Notes under the pieces: generated by a model | The model's input: the letters and a program-made list of their open reading frames with translations, nothing else | The model's database searches: none | What the model was told of the DNA's origin: nothing | Translations under genes and position numbers: made by a program | Assembly (NCBI GenBank): GCA_009733775.1 | Contig: WOGZ01000005.1 | Location: forward strand, 186,001 to 250,000 | DNA from: Alectoria sarmentosa | Taxonomy: Eukaryota > Ascomycota > Lecanoromycetes > Lecanorales > Parmeliaceae | Length of the DNA: 64,000 bases | Direction: 5' to 3' | In this document: positions 42,999 through 55,154 of the stretch, piece after piece | How the letters are laid out: each line of letters starts with the position of its first letter | Position numbering within the stretch: the first letter of the stretch is position 1

Positions 42999-45900
42999 AT
43001 GCTGCTTGTGCATCAGGTAGGCTCCGTGCGGGTTGGAGAAGTAGTACGGCAGGTTTGGCCTACTCCTAGAAACGGGCTCAAAAGCTGACACGTATCAGCT
43101 ACACACTTACGTACACGCCCTCGCTAGACCGAATACTGCCCTCTCCAACACACTTGCATGTCAAGATCAAGAACTCATCAGCGATACCTCTTCGAGCCGC
43201 GTACCTCCACGGTCCGTATACCCTATATACCGCTTGCTACCCTGCTACATTCGATCCGAATTACAAGTACGAGAAGCCATCCCAAGAAAGCTGCCCGGAA
43301 TTCGAGCCAAATCTCAAGGCTGGAGGAAGCTGGACCAGCCGCTTGACTGTGCCGGGGAACATACGGGAGACGGCTGGAAATTCGAACGTGAAGAGAGGGA
43401 CAGATGGTTCTACCCCGAGCTGTACGTGGATAATCGAGATCTCGTCACAGGTCATATTCTCTACATCAGCATCGGTCAATTTCGAGCTTCTCGTGGGCAG
43501 GGACGAGAAATCAGTAGAGCTTGGGTTCTCGTCATTGACCGGTCAAGCGGTAGCCACACCAGGCCAGTTACAGGATCATCAGCAAAGTAAAAGAAGCAAG
43601 ACCGGCAACAGTGCAGCCCAGCCCAAGGGAGTCTTTTCACATGCAGTGACTCTGGTAGTCGATGATACCGAGAGCCTGTGGAACAAGCCAGCTCTACCCG
43701 AGTGGGATGATGAAGGGAAGGACAGGGGCAAAAGACGCAGCTACCCCGACCCTGGAGAGGGAAACGACTTCTCCTCAAGAAACGCCGCAGGCGAGGCGGG
43801 GGCTAGTAATGAAAGCAAAGAGAAAGAGCCAAAAACGAAAAAGCGGAAACGGGTCCATTTGGTTGTGCTCACTCATGGACTGCACAGCAACCTCGGAGCT
43901 GATATGCTTTACTTGAAGGAGAGCATTGACGCAGCAGCAAAGGAGGCTCGCCAAAGTGCTAGGGAGAGAAGGGCCAAGGAAAGTTCGAAGCATACGTCAA
44001 TTTCGTTTGACGGCAAAGCTCGATCAAAGGACGAGAGTGCGAGTCCCAAGAAGGATCAGCCAGACTCGTCTACGGCGCCTTTGTCTGGCGGTCAAGATGA
44101 TCTTGACCCTGGAGCTGCGATTGACGAGGAAGATGAAGAGGAAGTCATTGTTCGAGGTTTCGATCGCAATGCCACTCGTACTGAGCGAGGTATACAGTAT
44201 CTTGGCAAGCGGCTCGCAAAATGGGTTCTTTCTATGACCTATCCTGATCAGCCTTACTTGCCTGTGAAGAAGTCTCTTCCGAGGAAGCTTTCCAGAGTCT
44301 TCACTGGCGACCAAAAATCAGACTTTCAACAAAGTCCAGCTCAACATACCCACAGCAGCATCCATCGTCCAGCGAAAAAGCCCAATGACTTGGCTTATAA
44401 AATTACAAGCATTAGTTTCATATCACATTCTCTGGGTGGCCTGACCCAGACATATGCTATCGCCTACATCCATAAGCATTCCCCCAACTTTTTCAACGAG
44501 ATTAAGCCGATCAACTTCGTTGCCATGGCCGCGCCGTTTCTTGGGCTGAGCAACGAGAACCCGCTATACGTCAGGTTTGCCCTTGACTTCGGACTTGTTG
44601 GGAGGACCGGCCAAGATCTCGGCCTGACATGGAGGGCCCCGACCATGGTGCGGAGTGGATGGGGTGCAATGATTGGCGGTATCGGCTCGGAAGGCCAACG
44701 AGCGCACAAACAGCCAGATCCTGGATCGAAACCTTTATTACGTATCTTACCAACCGGTCACACACACCAGGTCTTGAAGCTGTTCAGGAACAGGACAGTC
44801 TACTCAAATGTTGTTAACGATGGCATCGTGCCTCTACGGACTTCGTGCCTTCTATTCCTTGATTGGAGTGGTCTAGATCGAGTGGAGAAGGCAAGAAGGG
44901 ATAACGGTCTAATTGGTACTATGGCAGGTTGGGGCTGGTCAGAGATTACGGGTGCCAATAAAAGCTCAAGTAGACATCTCCGCACCGGAATTGGCAATGA
45001 TGCTTGGTCACAGTCAGAGTCACAGTCAGATATGAGTGGTGACGAGGAGTCCAGTCAAGGAGGAAATGCTGCGGTACCTCAACCGGAGGAAAATGCAGTC
45101 CGGGATGACACGACGGCGGAAGGAAACGAAATCCGCAAGAGCAAACAAAGTCCTGGATCTCAAGGCAAACCATTCGAAGACGAAGAATACGATGCCCAAA
45201 AAGTCAAGGAATCCTCGCCCCAGCGGCCAGCATATCCTCTGGCTGGCTTCCTTTCATTTCTTCGTCCCAATCATTCCAAGAGCCACCATCATTCTCCCAA
45301 GCATACCAAGATCTACAAGAGAAGCCAGACTACCAATCGCAACGCGGATGATGTGACAAGTGTGTCCTCAGGGGGCTCGTCCGCAGTCGGAGCATCTCCG
45401 GGTCGCGTTAGAGGCGATTCAATCATCGAAGATCCCGAAAATAGTTTTGCTCCTCCCAAAACTACTATATTCGAGGCTGCTGGAGATGTTTTGAATCCTC
45501 CTTTGCCAACGAGGGAATTCCTGACCAATCCCCAAGGTCGACCGCGCACCATCTTCCACGATCGTGTTTACCATCCCGAAGACATACCACCTCCACCTAC
45601 GAAAAAGAAAAGAGAAGGTCTAAAGAGAAGCTTTTCAAGTGAGTTTCGAAGCGGCCCTTCTCGCGTCAACACAGACTACGATAGCCAATTTCAAGAGACT
45701 CCAGATACGAGCAGTATGAAAGTAGAAGAAAAGATCGCACGAGCCTACCATCACGGCCTATCATGGCGCAAAGTACTCGTTCGTCTCGAGCCCGATGCCC
45801 ACAATAATATGGTAGTCCGACGCATGTTTGCAAACGCCTATGGCTGGCCGGTAATCAAGCATCTCGTCGATACTCACTTCGCCGACACCTACGCTGCTGT

Positions 45901-46477
45901 AACGGCAGATGTGGATGAGCCGAATAAAGAACGCGCCAAACCACCGACAGAAGCTGTAGGCCAGCATGGCGAGGAAGTGCGTGCTGATACGCCTAGGGAA
46001 ATGAAGCGCAGTGATAGCGAGCGCTACGAAGCTAAGGACAGTATTTCTGAGCTTGCGAATATGGAAGACCACAGTATGAATAGTAGCATTAACCGCCCCA
46101 ACATTTCCAGACAGGACTCAGCGCAGTGGGATGACTCGATGTTTGATGTTACTGACGATGACGATGAGCTTGACGAGCCGGGCAACACGGGGCATGGCTA
46201 TTTCTTTCCAAAGGCTGATTCACCGAAGGGTACTTCAGATGCTGAAATCGGGGAACTCTTGACAAGGTCACCGCCTCCAATTGATGAAAACGTAAAGGCA
46301 AAATCGCCAAACAGGGCTCCGTCTGGAGGGACATCCTCTGTTGGGCTGGGCAAGTCAGTTGAGGAGCGCTTGAGTCCTGGCAAGTCTAGGAGGCGGACCA
46401 CGGACGGTCAAGGAGAAGGGGAAAGCGGGAATCTTGAGGACGAAGTTACGAGGATACGCATCGATGATGGGCAATGA
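42999..46477 (+). CDS. DUF676-type serine lipase (ROG1/LPL1 family)
   Basis: Exons 42999..43048 and 43099..46477 give 1142 residues. The first exon (MLLVHQVGSVRVGEVVR) and the next segment YTLTYTPSLDRILPSPTHL form the N-terminal beta domain of fungal DUF676 proteins. The alpha/beta-hydrolase core holds VVLTHGLHSNLGADMLYL, the nucleophile in ISHSLGGL (S461), an acidic residue in NVVNDGIVPLRT and a histidine near RAYHHGLSWRKV or KHLVDTHF. Relatives in yeast act on phospholipids or monoacylglycerol at lipid droplets. Long charged, disordered inserts make it larger than the yeast proteins. The only intron that keeps phase has a GC donor (see findings). Confidence 0.88.
43049..43098 (+). other. 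Probable GC-AG intron of the lipase gene
   Basis: 50 bp, GCAGGT..TATCAG with branch GCTGAC 12 bases before the end. All GT positions nearby are in the wrong phase; only the GC donor after GTACG joins VVR to YTLTYTP. Confidence 0.6.
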
Positions 46478-47628
46478 ATATTAAAGTAGCGTGCGGTCCC
46501 ATCTTTGCTCGCAATGTTTGCATTTGGTAAATACTCTGGTCAGATGAATTATATAAATCGAATATCTGAACAGTTCAACAAAGCAAACATGTTCAAAGCT
46601 ATTGTGGCGACCAAATTAGGGTTGATTGCCTTCGAAATGGCCTTCTCAGACTCTTCACTTGTTGCGTATATAGAGTTACCTAGGGTTCAATCCTTATTAT
46701 TTCAAAGAAAAGAGACCGTCCAAAGCGTTTTCACTGATTTGATTGGGGTCACTTGTCTGAAAAAGTGCTCTTCTGTTTGTCTACATTTCTCCCACTGTAC
46801 ACGAAAACATAGGGATTATATCATTCAAATATCTGTGGTATGTTGGCTCTGCTGTTTCATGAAGAGACATTAGATTGAGGTTTTTCGACCACTGTGTCAC
46901 CTTTGCAGAAGGGCAGGAGAGCCTAAAAAATTGTTACTCTTTTTGTTTTGATTTACTTGCACTGTGCAAGAAAATAAAGGGATGAAGCCATGATAGCTCG
47001 GCGATGTTGGCTCTGCTTTGTCATGAAGAGACATCAGATTGAGGTTTTTCGATCACTGCGTCACCGGAGAAGGCTGCTCTTTTGCTCTTCTGAATCCTCA
47101 AGTACAAGGAAATATAGGGATGCAACCATAAAATGCAAGCAATGTTGGCTCTGCTCTTCCTAAACTGGTTCAAGCTTCAACGGTAAGAAGCCCATCAAAC
47201 TCCCCAATAAAATCTTGAAGAGCTATGAATGACAGGAAAAGAAGGGCCTCGACCCCTTCTGAGACGTCTGAAAATATCATCATCTATTCCAGACCTCAAT
47301 CGATGTTGGGATAGAACGGGAAGAAGCCTATGAGATTTCGACCATATCTATCTTGAAGCTGTCGGGAAACGGAGTGATGTCGAGGCTATGGACCCATGTA
47401 TTTCGTCTCATATGTTCGCTTCATGTGATCTTTGACCTTCTGAAAAGGTGATGGAGTGGTCAAAGTCCTCAAAATGATGTCTGTTCGTAAGGCGTTTCCT
47501 CGTATTGATGTGTCTTTCATAATTGTCCAGAACCCAGCATGGTCGTATTCTCTGGCCTGCATCCGTATTTATCCTCTGACACACACGTCAGATCCTAAAC
47601 TCCTTGACAAAGTGCCGGTACATACCTG
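46478..47628. other. Intergenic region containing imperfect tandem repeats
   Basis: Apart from the repeats at 46730-47160, no coding signal. The 122-residue frame at 46505-46873 runs through repeat copy 1 and is not supported. Confidence 0.55.
46730..47160. repeat. Three imperfect tandem copies, spacing 164 and 138 bp
   Basis: The word ATGTTGGCTCTGCT starts at 46840, 47004 and 47142. In copies 1 and 2 it is followed by a shared TCATGAAGAGACAT and AGATTGAGGTTTTTCGA stretch with only transition differences. A second shared word (AAATA.AGGGAT) precedes each copy by about 38 bases. Confidence 0.85.
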
Positions 47629-48207
47629 CTAACCCCACCCCTTTTCGCTTAGATCCTTCTCGGCAAAGACCTCCTCCAACACATCCGCCCCCTTTGTGTC
47701 ACCCTTCCGCAATTTGTACTCCCCATTTCCCAAGACTTCGTCAATGTACAACTTCGCTTTGCCTTCATTCTTTGCGAAAACCTTCATATTTTCGGTGTAC
47801 AGATCCGGTATCTGGTCCCCAAGACCTTGGATTAGCACAGCAACGACTGGCAACTCAAGGGACTGATCGTACTAGATCACTCACCTTCTTCTTAGCAGAA
47901 CCTGCGTCGTCGGCGAAATTCGACATTTCAAACAGCGTTACAGGGGCTGGTTCGTGTCGTAGAGGGCTGTGTTGTGGGCGTTAACTCAGGCACCGGTAGC
48001 CAGTAGGATGAGGTACTTTTCCACGCTCATATCAATACCAGCCTGTTTCAACCCGGTATGCAATACAAATCCATGCAAATTCAATGCTGCGAAGCCGTTG
48101 CCAGGGAGAATTGAAGAGACTGGAAGTATTTGGGAACAAGGACCCTGATTCTCAAGCGAAAAATCCAAGCGCCTACTCCGTGTAACACGAGATACTCCCC
48201 GCATCAC
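47629..48207 (-). pseudogene. Decayed gene of unknown function
   Basis: Three minus-strand segments read as one protein. Segment one (48207..47988) ends with MSVEKYLILLATG and a TGA stop. The same frame continues VNAHNTALYDTNQPL, then a two-base shift leads to TLFEMSNFADDAGSAKKK. A GTGAGT..GACCAG intron joins this in phase to IPDLYTENMKVFAKNEG and the C-terminus KLRKGDTKGADVLEEVF.. ending at 47629. I do not recognise the family. A short intact product could still be made from the ATG of MSNFADD (about 74 residues). Confidence 0.4.
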
Positions 48208-48860
48208 CCTAGATTTACTCAGCAGTGCTTCTCCTTAGTAATTGAAATGGTTAAGATTGAAGACCCTGTGAGACCGGATATGCTGTAATCGAGAAATTCA
48301 GCTGCCATGGATGACAAGCATTGGTAGAGTAATATTCGTGAATCTAGGATTGCCAGTCGTGAGCCCCTTTTCCGAAGTTGCACTTTGATCTCGGTTTTTC
48401 TGACTATACTTCATCAGAAAGCTTTTGTGCTTCAAGTCTTTCCATAGTGTTTCCAGTATCGCTATCGCCGCCCACTGGTTTCCTATGGTCATTTCCATTG
48501 ACACTCCTTGCCACTGTATCTTTGAAACAAGCCCTTGCATGACCCGCGGAGAGAACATCACGCAGGCGCAGCAGACGGAGAGAAATTGGCAAGAAAGGTT
48601 ACTAGAACGGCACAGTACCTAAATGGTCACGACACGTCAGCTATTTCACACTTTTACTGAATGCTCGAGTTCTTTACGAAGGTAGAAAGGACAGTGACAG
48701 TGAGCGTGAGGCTTCAGGCGTATTCATCTGCCCGAAATGAATGACGAGTCGAGTATGATAGACTCTCTGGCGTAGATTCGTAGACAGAGATGTGGTAGGG
48801 TTCCATGGTTGAAAAGTGACATCTTTTTCAGATGCCTTTTTGGTCGGGACGCGAAGGTAG
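48208..48860. other. Intergenic region
   Basis: Short minus-strand frames (48561..48298) without family signal; the 3' end of the DUF6594 gene overlaps the right edge. Confidence 0.4.
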
Positions 48861-49950
48861 ATTTCTGCAATCAAGCAAGACACGAACAATAGTGATGGAA
48901 GATGCAAGCCAAAAGCATTTTCAGGAACACCTACGCTGAAGTGGCCGCGAAATTCTCATGACGCCGAGCCTTGGAGAATGCGTGCAAAGCTGCCGAGAAC
49001 AAGATCGTGAAGGCCCCAATCAACAGGAGTTTGAAGAAATTATGTTCGTTGACAGTATACAGCACCGCGGACGGGCCTAGTAGCATGCTGACGGCGGTGA
49101 TGGTGAGCACTATCCTGATCAGTACGTCAATACGGTGCTTGCTACGTAATCGAAGGCTTGGATTGTCGCTGATACGACGTTGCTCTGGCGAAGTAAAAAT
49201 GCTCTGGCCCAATTAGTAAAGTCGGACCTAGCAAGGATGGAGGAAGAATCTACGTCTCTTGGGAAACATTTCGCCAAAGCTCGTTCAACAATCTTATCGA
49301 GCCAGCATTCCTCTTCTTTTTCAACCAGCGCTACGAAGTCGGTACCACCTAGAAGATGACCTCTTTCCTCCCTAGAAAGTGGTGCCTGTTGATTTATCCA
49401 ACCCTTCATTCCTTCAAGGTCTCGGGCGTCAGGAGCTCCCAACGATGCAAACCTTATTGTCCTCTCCACCAGGTCGTCTCAATGCTATGTGAGCCAAGAT
49501 AAAATGGTAGAAGCCAGCATCGCTTACCGTATTCTTTCAGCTTTGGGCCTATCTTCTTCATGAGAGCCTTCTGCGGAGACTGTTCGTTACGGTATTCATA
49601 TCTTAGTCTCGAAATAAGTAGCTTTCGGCCATCGACAGTGCTCGCATCTTCGTCGTCCTGGTCGAGCAAACCCTCTTGTAGTCGCGCAAGCTCGTCTTGG
49701 CAATACAAGAGATGCCTGATGCGTGAATACGTGAAACTCCTACACATGAGAAATTTCCTTGAGTCACAATCAAGGAATGCTGCAAGTTGTGGGTAATCTT
49801 CCGGGTGATCATCGACTGCTAACCATTTAGCTACTGCGTCTGTTGATATTGTACACAGGATTGAAGCATGTACTTCGTTGGACCAGCCTTTGAATCTCTT
49901 CGGATCGCTCTTGTGGTGGGGGATGGTCTGTCGATGAGTGTGACTTAAAT
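48840..49950 (-). pseudogene. DUF6594 fungal membrane protein, frameshifted
   Basis: Minus-strand pieces follow the DUF6594 order. First exon, open from about 49947 to 49528: DHPEDYPQLAAFLD, then RSFTYSRIRHLLYCQDELARLQEGLLDQDDEDAS. A 50-bp intron (49478..49527) leads to DDLVERTIRFASLGAPDARDLEGMKGW. Then TNWARAF breaks off: the family sequence FTSPEQRRISDNPSLRLRS resumes one frame over, at a run of five A (49195-49199, T on this strand) where a sixth would restore the frame. Two membrane helices follow (RIVLTITAVSMLLGPSAVLY; LLLIGAFTILFSAAL) and KARRHENFAAT. A last intron at the end is possible. DUF6594 proteins are of unknown role and common in fungal accessory regions. A sequencing error in the homopolymer could mimic this. 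Confidence 0.7.
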
Positions 49951-51312
49951 TCCAGACGCAAATACGTGATCAGTCTGCGAAGGAAAGGCTGATAAGTGAA
50001 ATCTACGCAGTAGCTGTCAACCCCTAGATTTTATGGTTTTGTATGATCGTATCATTACTTGTTCTTCCAACGCAAGCTCTTGACTTTGTCTCTGCTCGTT
50101 CCTCATCATATCCAATCTCGGCACTTCCAAGACCAGTATCACGTCTTCCCAGAGTCGATGCTATTGACGACATGTCAATTGACGACGCAGTGAAGGACGT
50201 TGCTTCAGCCATGGCCTTTCTTGGTGAAACAGCAATGGTACTCGCGGTCGCTCTCGGAGCAAAAGGACAGCCTCTAATAGACAAGGGGCGCGGAGATGTT
50301 TTTAAAGCTGATTCTCAATTGCCAGACAACAGCAGGATTCAAATCAAGAACAGCGTGGATGCAAACAGTCTGACACTGCCTTGTTGCCTCGAAAGATGCT
50401 GGTAGCCGCATTATGCACCAGCATCGCTCCTCCGATAGGCCGGGATGACCTCCCTTTTCGTCTCTCGTCTCATTCTACCTATCATGTCCTTCACCGTCCA
50501 GCTGGCGCAAGACAGGTGCCCAGTGAATGGCCAAGATTCGTCTTCTTCAGCTCAATGCGCGGGTGCGGAAAAACACGCTGTTTGCGGAGCGTACTTCAGA
50601 CCATCAGAACAGAATCCCCGCTATGACACCGTTGCGGCTTTACATTTAGTTTGAGCTTTTACTCTTCAGTAGCGAGGCAGACTCAATGTGATGACACTCT
50701 CTTTCTAGAGATGAGTCTTCATATGCTTTGGGAATGAAAGAATGTGGGTCGAAAGAGCTGAGGCTATGAGGTGCCAAGGAAAACTTGGACCTATAGAGTT
50801 AGTACATCAGATCTTGTATCCTGCTACTTGTGTAACAATGTAAGGTAATGCATGTTTTGAGACACCAGGTGTTAACCATTTACTAAAGAACCTTCCCCTG
50901 CATGATGCTATGTTCTCTTTCAAGTGGACAGTGTCACAGTACCACATTCATTGCCAAAGAGTATGTCAGCAGGCAGTACAGTATGATCTTTACCAAACAG
51001 TAAATTTTTTCCCATCCAAATCAGAGACATGCACGGAATGGCGTGAAGCATATCCAGAAGTCGAGATGAACCCGTCCTCAGGCACGGAACTCAGTCGCTC
51101 TTGGCATTGATACCTTGTGATGATCTGTCAGTAACGTACTGTAATATACAGAAAATCTGGACTAGCTTGACATTTTGGATGATGGCCTGATAAGATTAGG
51201 GTTAAGCAGAATGCGAGCCAATGCAAAGGTTTATTTGAACAGCTCTCTCATACATAAAGCAAGTCGAAGAGCTTCTGTAATTCAATTCGGTACGCGAGCC
51301 TCCTCCAAAACT
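49951..51312. other. Intergenic region
   Basis: 1.4 kb. Overlapping frames at 50024-50405 on both strands are balanced in composition but match nothing I know. The last 150 bases are the promoter of the phosphatase gene. Confidence 0.4.
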
Positions 51313-52409
51313 ATGGCCGAGCCCAACCTCCAGGAGATTCATGATTTCCTCTTCGACATAGCCCTAAAGGCTGGGGACATGATCACGTCTGCAAATCCTA
51401 GCACAGTGGACACGAAGAAGAATTGTACGTGGAATCAATTCCGATTGAGAATGTCTCACTGATACTGGATGATGCAGCCTCGGACCTGGTTACGGAGACT
51501 GACAAAGCGGTCGAAGACATGGTCTCCAGCTCCCTCAAGGCAAAATTCCCAGACTACTCGTAGGTATCCTCGCCCTCCTACTCCAAATGCAACTGTCTCG
51601 CCATTGTTGTCTCAAAAATCCCATCACGATGCCAACACGCCCCTCCCTACAGATTCCTGGGCGAAGAAACCTCGACGTCCGGCCGCCTCACCCCCGCCCC
51701 AACCTTCATAGTCGACCCGATAGACGGAACCACCAACTTCGTGCACGCACATCCCTACATCTCCATCTCTCTCGCCTTCGCCAACGAGCTCAAACCCCTC
51801 GTCGGCATCGTCTACAATCCGTTCACCCAGCACCTCTACCATGCCATCCACGGCAAAGGCGCCTACCTCACCGCTCCCAGCGTTCCCACGTCGCATCCAC
51901 CCAGGCCCGGAAGTGGCACGGAGAATTCGGAAGCGGTGGTGAGTGCGTACACGAGGACAAGACTGCCGTTGAAGATGCCGGCGCCACCGTTGACGGGGCT
52001 GAAACAGGCGCTGGTTGCGGTGGAGTGGGGGAATGAGAGGAGTGGGGGTAATTGGGAGACAAAGACCAAAACATTCGCAAGCCTCGCGGGAGACGAGTCG
52101 ACTGGTGGAGCCATGGTGCATTCGTTGCGGAGTTTGGGAAGCGCGGCGCTGAACTGTTGCGCCGTGGCGAGAGGGGACTTGGACGCTTACTGGGAGGGAG
52201 GCTGCTGGGCTTGGGATGTTGCTGCGGGCTGGGTGATTGTCGAGGAGGCGGGTGGGAAGGTTGTGGGTGGGAATGATGGAGAACTGGTGCCGGCTGTCGA
52301 CTCGAGGCGCTACCTCGTGGTTAGGGGGAGCGAGGGCCGAAAGGGCCAAGAGGAGATGATTAAAGAGTTCTGGGGAGCGGTGAAGGGCAAGCTGGAGTAC
52401 GAGTACTGA
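51313..52409 (+). CDS. Inositol-1-monophosphatase
   Basis: Exons 51313..51424, 51478..51559 and 51653..52409 give 316 residues. Metal-binding motifs of the lithium-sensitive family are all present: LVTETDKAVE, GEE (residues 68-70), DPIDGTTNF (86-94) and WDVAAGWVIVEEAGG near residue 265. The enzyme removes phosphate from inositol monophosphates in the cytosol, feeding inositol lipid synthesis; QutG-like members may use other substrates. The second intron hides an in-frame TAG directly at its donor, so splicing is needed. A product-rich insertion (PRPGSGTENSE) sits in a loop as in other fungal members. Confidence 0.93.
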
Positions 52410-52856
52410 AGCGATTGGATGCATACCTTTAGATCACGACGACATGACATGGAACAATGCACAGACGGTGGATTTCCCCGCTTTCACACAACACGTAGGG
52501 ACTACTAGTACTGAGACCGTGTCGGGAACGATGGCCGTAACATGCAGAAATCAAGAAGCAGTGACGCTGGTGTTGAGATGGGACGGTGACATGTATGGCA
52601 CCAAGTCGTTGGATCTGATAAAAAGACTTGTGAGTGCATAGGGGAATTTTGGGCGTCAAGGAGACTGATATGGAGCCCGGCAGACAAGACAGATTTGGGA
52701 TTGGCCGCGGAACAATTATTTTGCAAGAAACCACGACGGACATGACATTTCATTCTGGTGAACGAGCTTCATTTTGGGTATCAATTGGGGAATCATCATC
52801 ATCACATCTGGTCCTATTCAGCACATGTCTTAGAACCGCGTCACTCGTTGCCACAA
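52410..52856. other. Convergent 3' flank
   Basis: 447 bases shared by two convergent genes. Nothing else seen. Confidence 0.5.
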
Positions 52857-54688
52857 CTAAAGCACCTCCTCAGCATCTACCTCCTTCTGCAACCTCACCG
52901 CCAGCAGATCGAGGAGGTCATCGAGATCGAGACCGCAGGTTTGGTTTGCTATGCTCGACATTCGAGCGGCCAGTTCCAAGCCCGAAGGCACTAGTTGAGC
53001 CATGGGCGGAAGGGTATCGAAGATCGATGCGAGTTTCTTCAAGGGTTTGGACGGGCCCATCTTTGTTGTTGTTGTCGACATGGTGTATCTCAATATCTGC
53101 TGCGTCATGCGTAGAGTGTAGAGCACAGCCTGCACCTGGGCTGACAGATGGATGTCCTCCCATGTCGAACCGGGCTTCGAAAGCCCTGTCATGAGCCGTG
53201 TCATCGTCTCCCTCGACGGAGGGGGCTTGCCGTTGTCGAGATACCAGCGGTAAACGTCCGCGAGGGCATACGCTCGCCAGATCACGTGGTCGGGGTAGTC
53301 GGCGAACGTCTCGACGAAGTCTTGGACCTTGGTCAGGAGTTGGCCGGACTGGACGCGGAGATCGTCGGGCGAGGGGAGGGAGATCTGCTGGGCGAGGATC
53401 CGGTCTCCTCGGCGGTGGCACTCGGCGATGATGGTTCGCGGCCGTTTCTGCGGTCCGTCGCGGAGTTGATTGGGGATTGAGTAGGCGAAGGAGCGCTGCT
53501 TGGTGCAGACTAGCCATGCTGAGGATCTTGAAGGGTCGTCGATCAGGTAGGGTAGATACATGTAGGCGGTGTCTTGACTTGTCGCTGTGAGTTGTAGAAT
53601 CAGCTCTGACACCCGAGGATCTAGAGGTGGTGCATGAGCAAGGTAATTGGCCAAAGAGTTTGGCGAAAATGTCTGCGATTCAGTGATTGAAGTCTCGGTG
53701 GCATATTCCTCGAGGAACTCTTGGAACGAAAGCGTTCCAATATCTCGGGGTTCGTTTGCGCGAATGATGGCTTCCGGCAGGGTGAGTCCCTCTCTCGTTC
53801 TCAATAATACATAGGCGAGTCGCCGTAAGTCGACAAGGCCGAGACGTTCCGCAATTTCTTTGGGACGGAAGACCGAGAGTCTGACAGTTTGGCAGGCAAT
53901 TCGCCCACCTTTCTCCTCCACTGGACGGAGCTCAGCCTGATGGATCAATGAGAATGTGCCGTGCGAGCCCAGATCATGGACGAACAGATCCGAATCGTTG
54001 GTCAGAACAATGCCACCATTCCGAGCGGCTTCGGCACAGTAGACATCTGCCTCGCCAGGAACAATAACGGACACTTTTGCATATTTAGTGCAGGATATGG
54101 CATCGAGGACAGCCGGGACGAGAAAAGGAGGCGCTATCATGCCACGGAAAATGATTGGCGTCGGAGACCCTGCTTCGAAGACGTGGCTTGGTGTCGGGCA
54201 ACTGTCGTAAGGCTCTTCTGGCACCTTCTTGGACCCATCGCCGTTCCTCACAAGGTACTTTTTCAGATTCTTGAGAGAATCGTTCAATCGTTGAATGCGG
54301 GTGTCACGCTTGCGCATCGGTAGGTAGCCGTCGAAGTAGATCTTTTCACTGAGTAATGAGCAGTCCGGTCAGCCAAGAATCCGAGTCATGCAATGCCCGA
54401 TAGTACGCACATCACCAACCCATAGCTTTCCAGCTGTTCGAGAAATGCCAATGCACCTTTGCCAACCTCATCGTACGATGGCATCATCTTCATGGGGTCG
54501 AGAGAGACGGGTTTGCGCACAAAGAGTCTGTTGAATATGCAGTAGGCAAAGGATGGTCCGTCGATGATGATTCGGTTGCTTTGACGTCCGTCTTGAACTT
54601 TGTGCCTTTCGCAATTCGGCGTTTGGCATCCTACGACCGTCGATGATGCGTAAGGTTGAAGGTAAAGGGCCAGACGTGGGATTCCCAT
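52857..54688 (-). CDS. Asteroid-type XPG/FEN1-like protein
   Basis: Exons 54688..54420 and 54348..52857 encode 586 residues. The N-terminus MGIPRLALYLQPYA and IIIDGPSFAYCIF form the XPG N domain, where the aspartate of DGP matches the first metal ligand. After a 70-bp intron EKIYFDGYLPMRKRDTRIQRL follows. The XPG-I part has VIVPGEADVYCAEAARNGGIVLTNDSDLFVHD with its ordered acidic residues. A long helical C-terminal region has no known domain. This is the asteroid (Ast1/XPG_I_2) branch; its nuclease activity is generally unproven. The first-exon junction SYG-EKIYF keeps phase. Confidence 0.88.
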
Positions 54689-55154
54689 GTTGAGGGATGG
54701 AGTGATTTGTTAAATGGAAGTATGAATCACAAGACGGATATAGGTAGCCTTGGCAAGGCGAAAGTATTATAAAATTCACTGTGTCGAGTTACAAGAGAGA
54801 TGTTTATAGCCTAGGCAAACAGAGGGTATTGTGAAAATGATGGTGTCGAAAATCAAGACGCATATAGAGAGACTCGGTGCGGTGAAGTGTTTGGATCACA
54901 TGGCCAATATACCATCTTTGTCCGAGCTCGAGGCAAGCTGTCAGAAGTAGTGCCAGTCTGAGGCACAGGACTCGGTTTGGTTTGCAGGTCGGATTTAGGC
55001 ATCACCTGGTCAAGTCTTGTTTTGCATGATCAAAGCCATTCCAGAAGAGCATTCGAGCATGGAAATGTCTGCTCGTTGATGTTACTGTTTTCGATATTCT
55101 ACTGATTCGCACCGCTTCAACTGTCACCTCTCATCTCGACTTGACCCATTCCTC
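54689..55154. other. Intergenic region
   Basis: Promoter of the asteroid-type gene. Direct words GTATTATAAAATTCACTGTGTCGA and a close variant recur 65 bases apart near 54770 and 54830. Confidence 0.45.
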
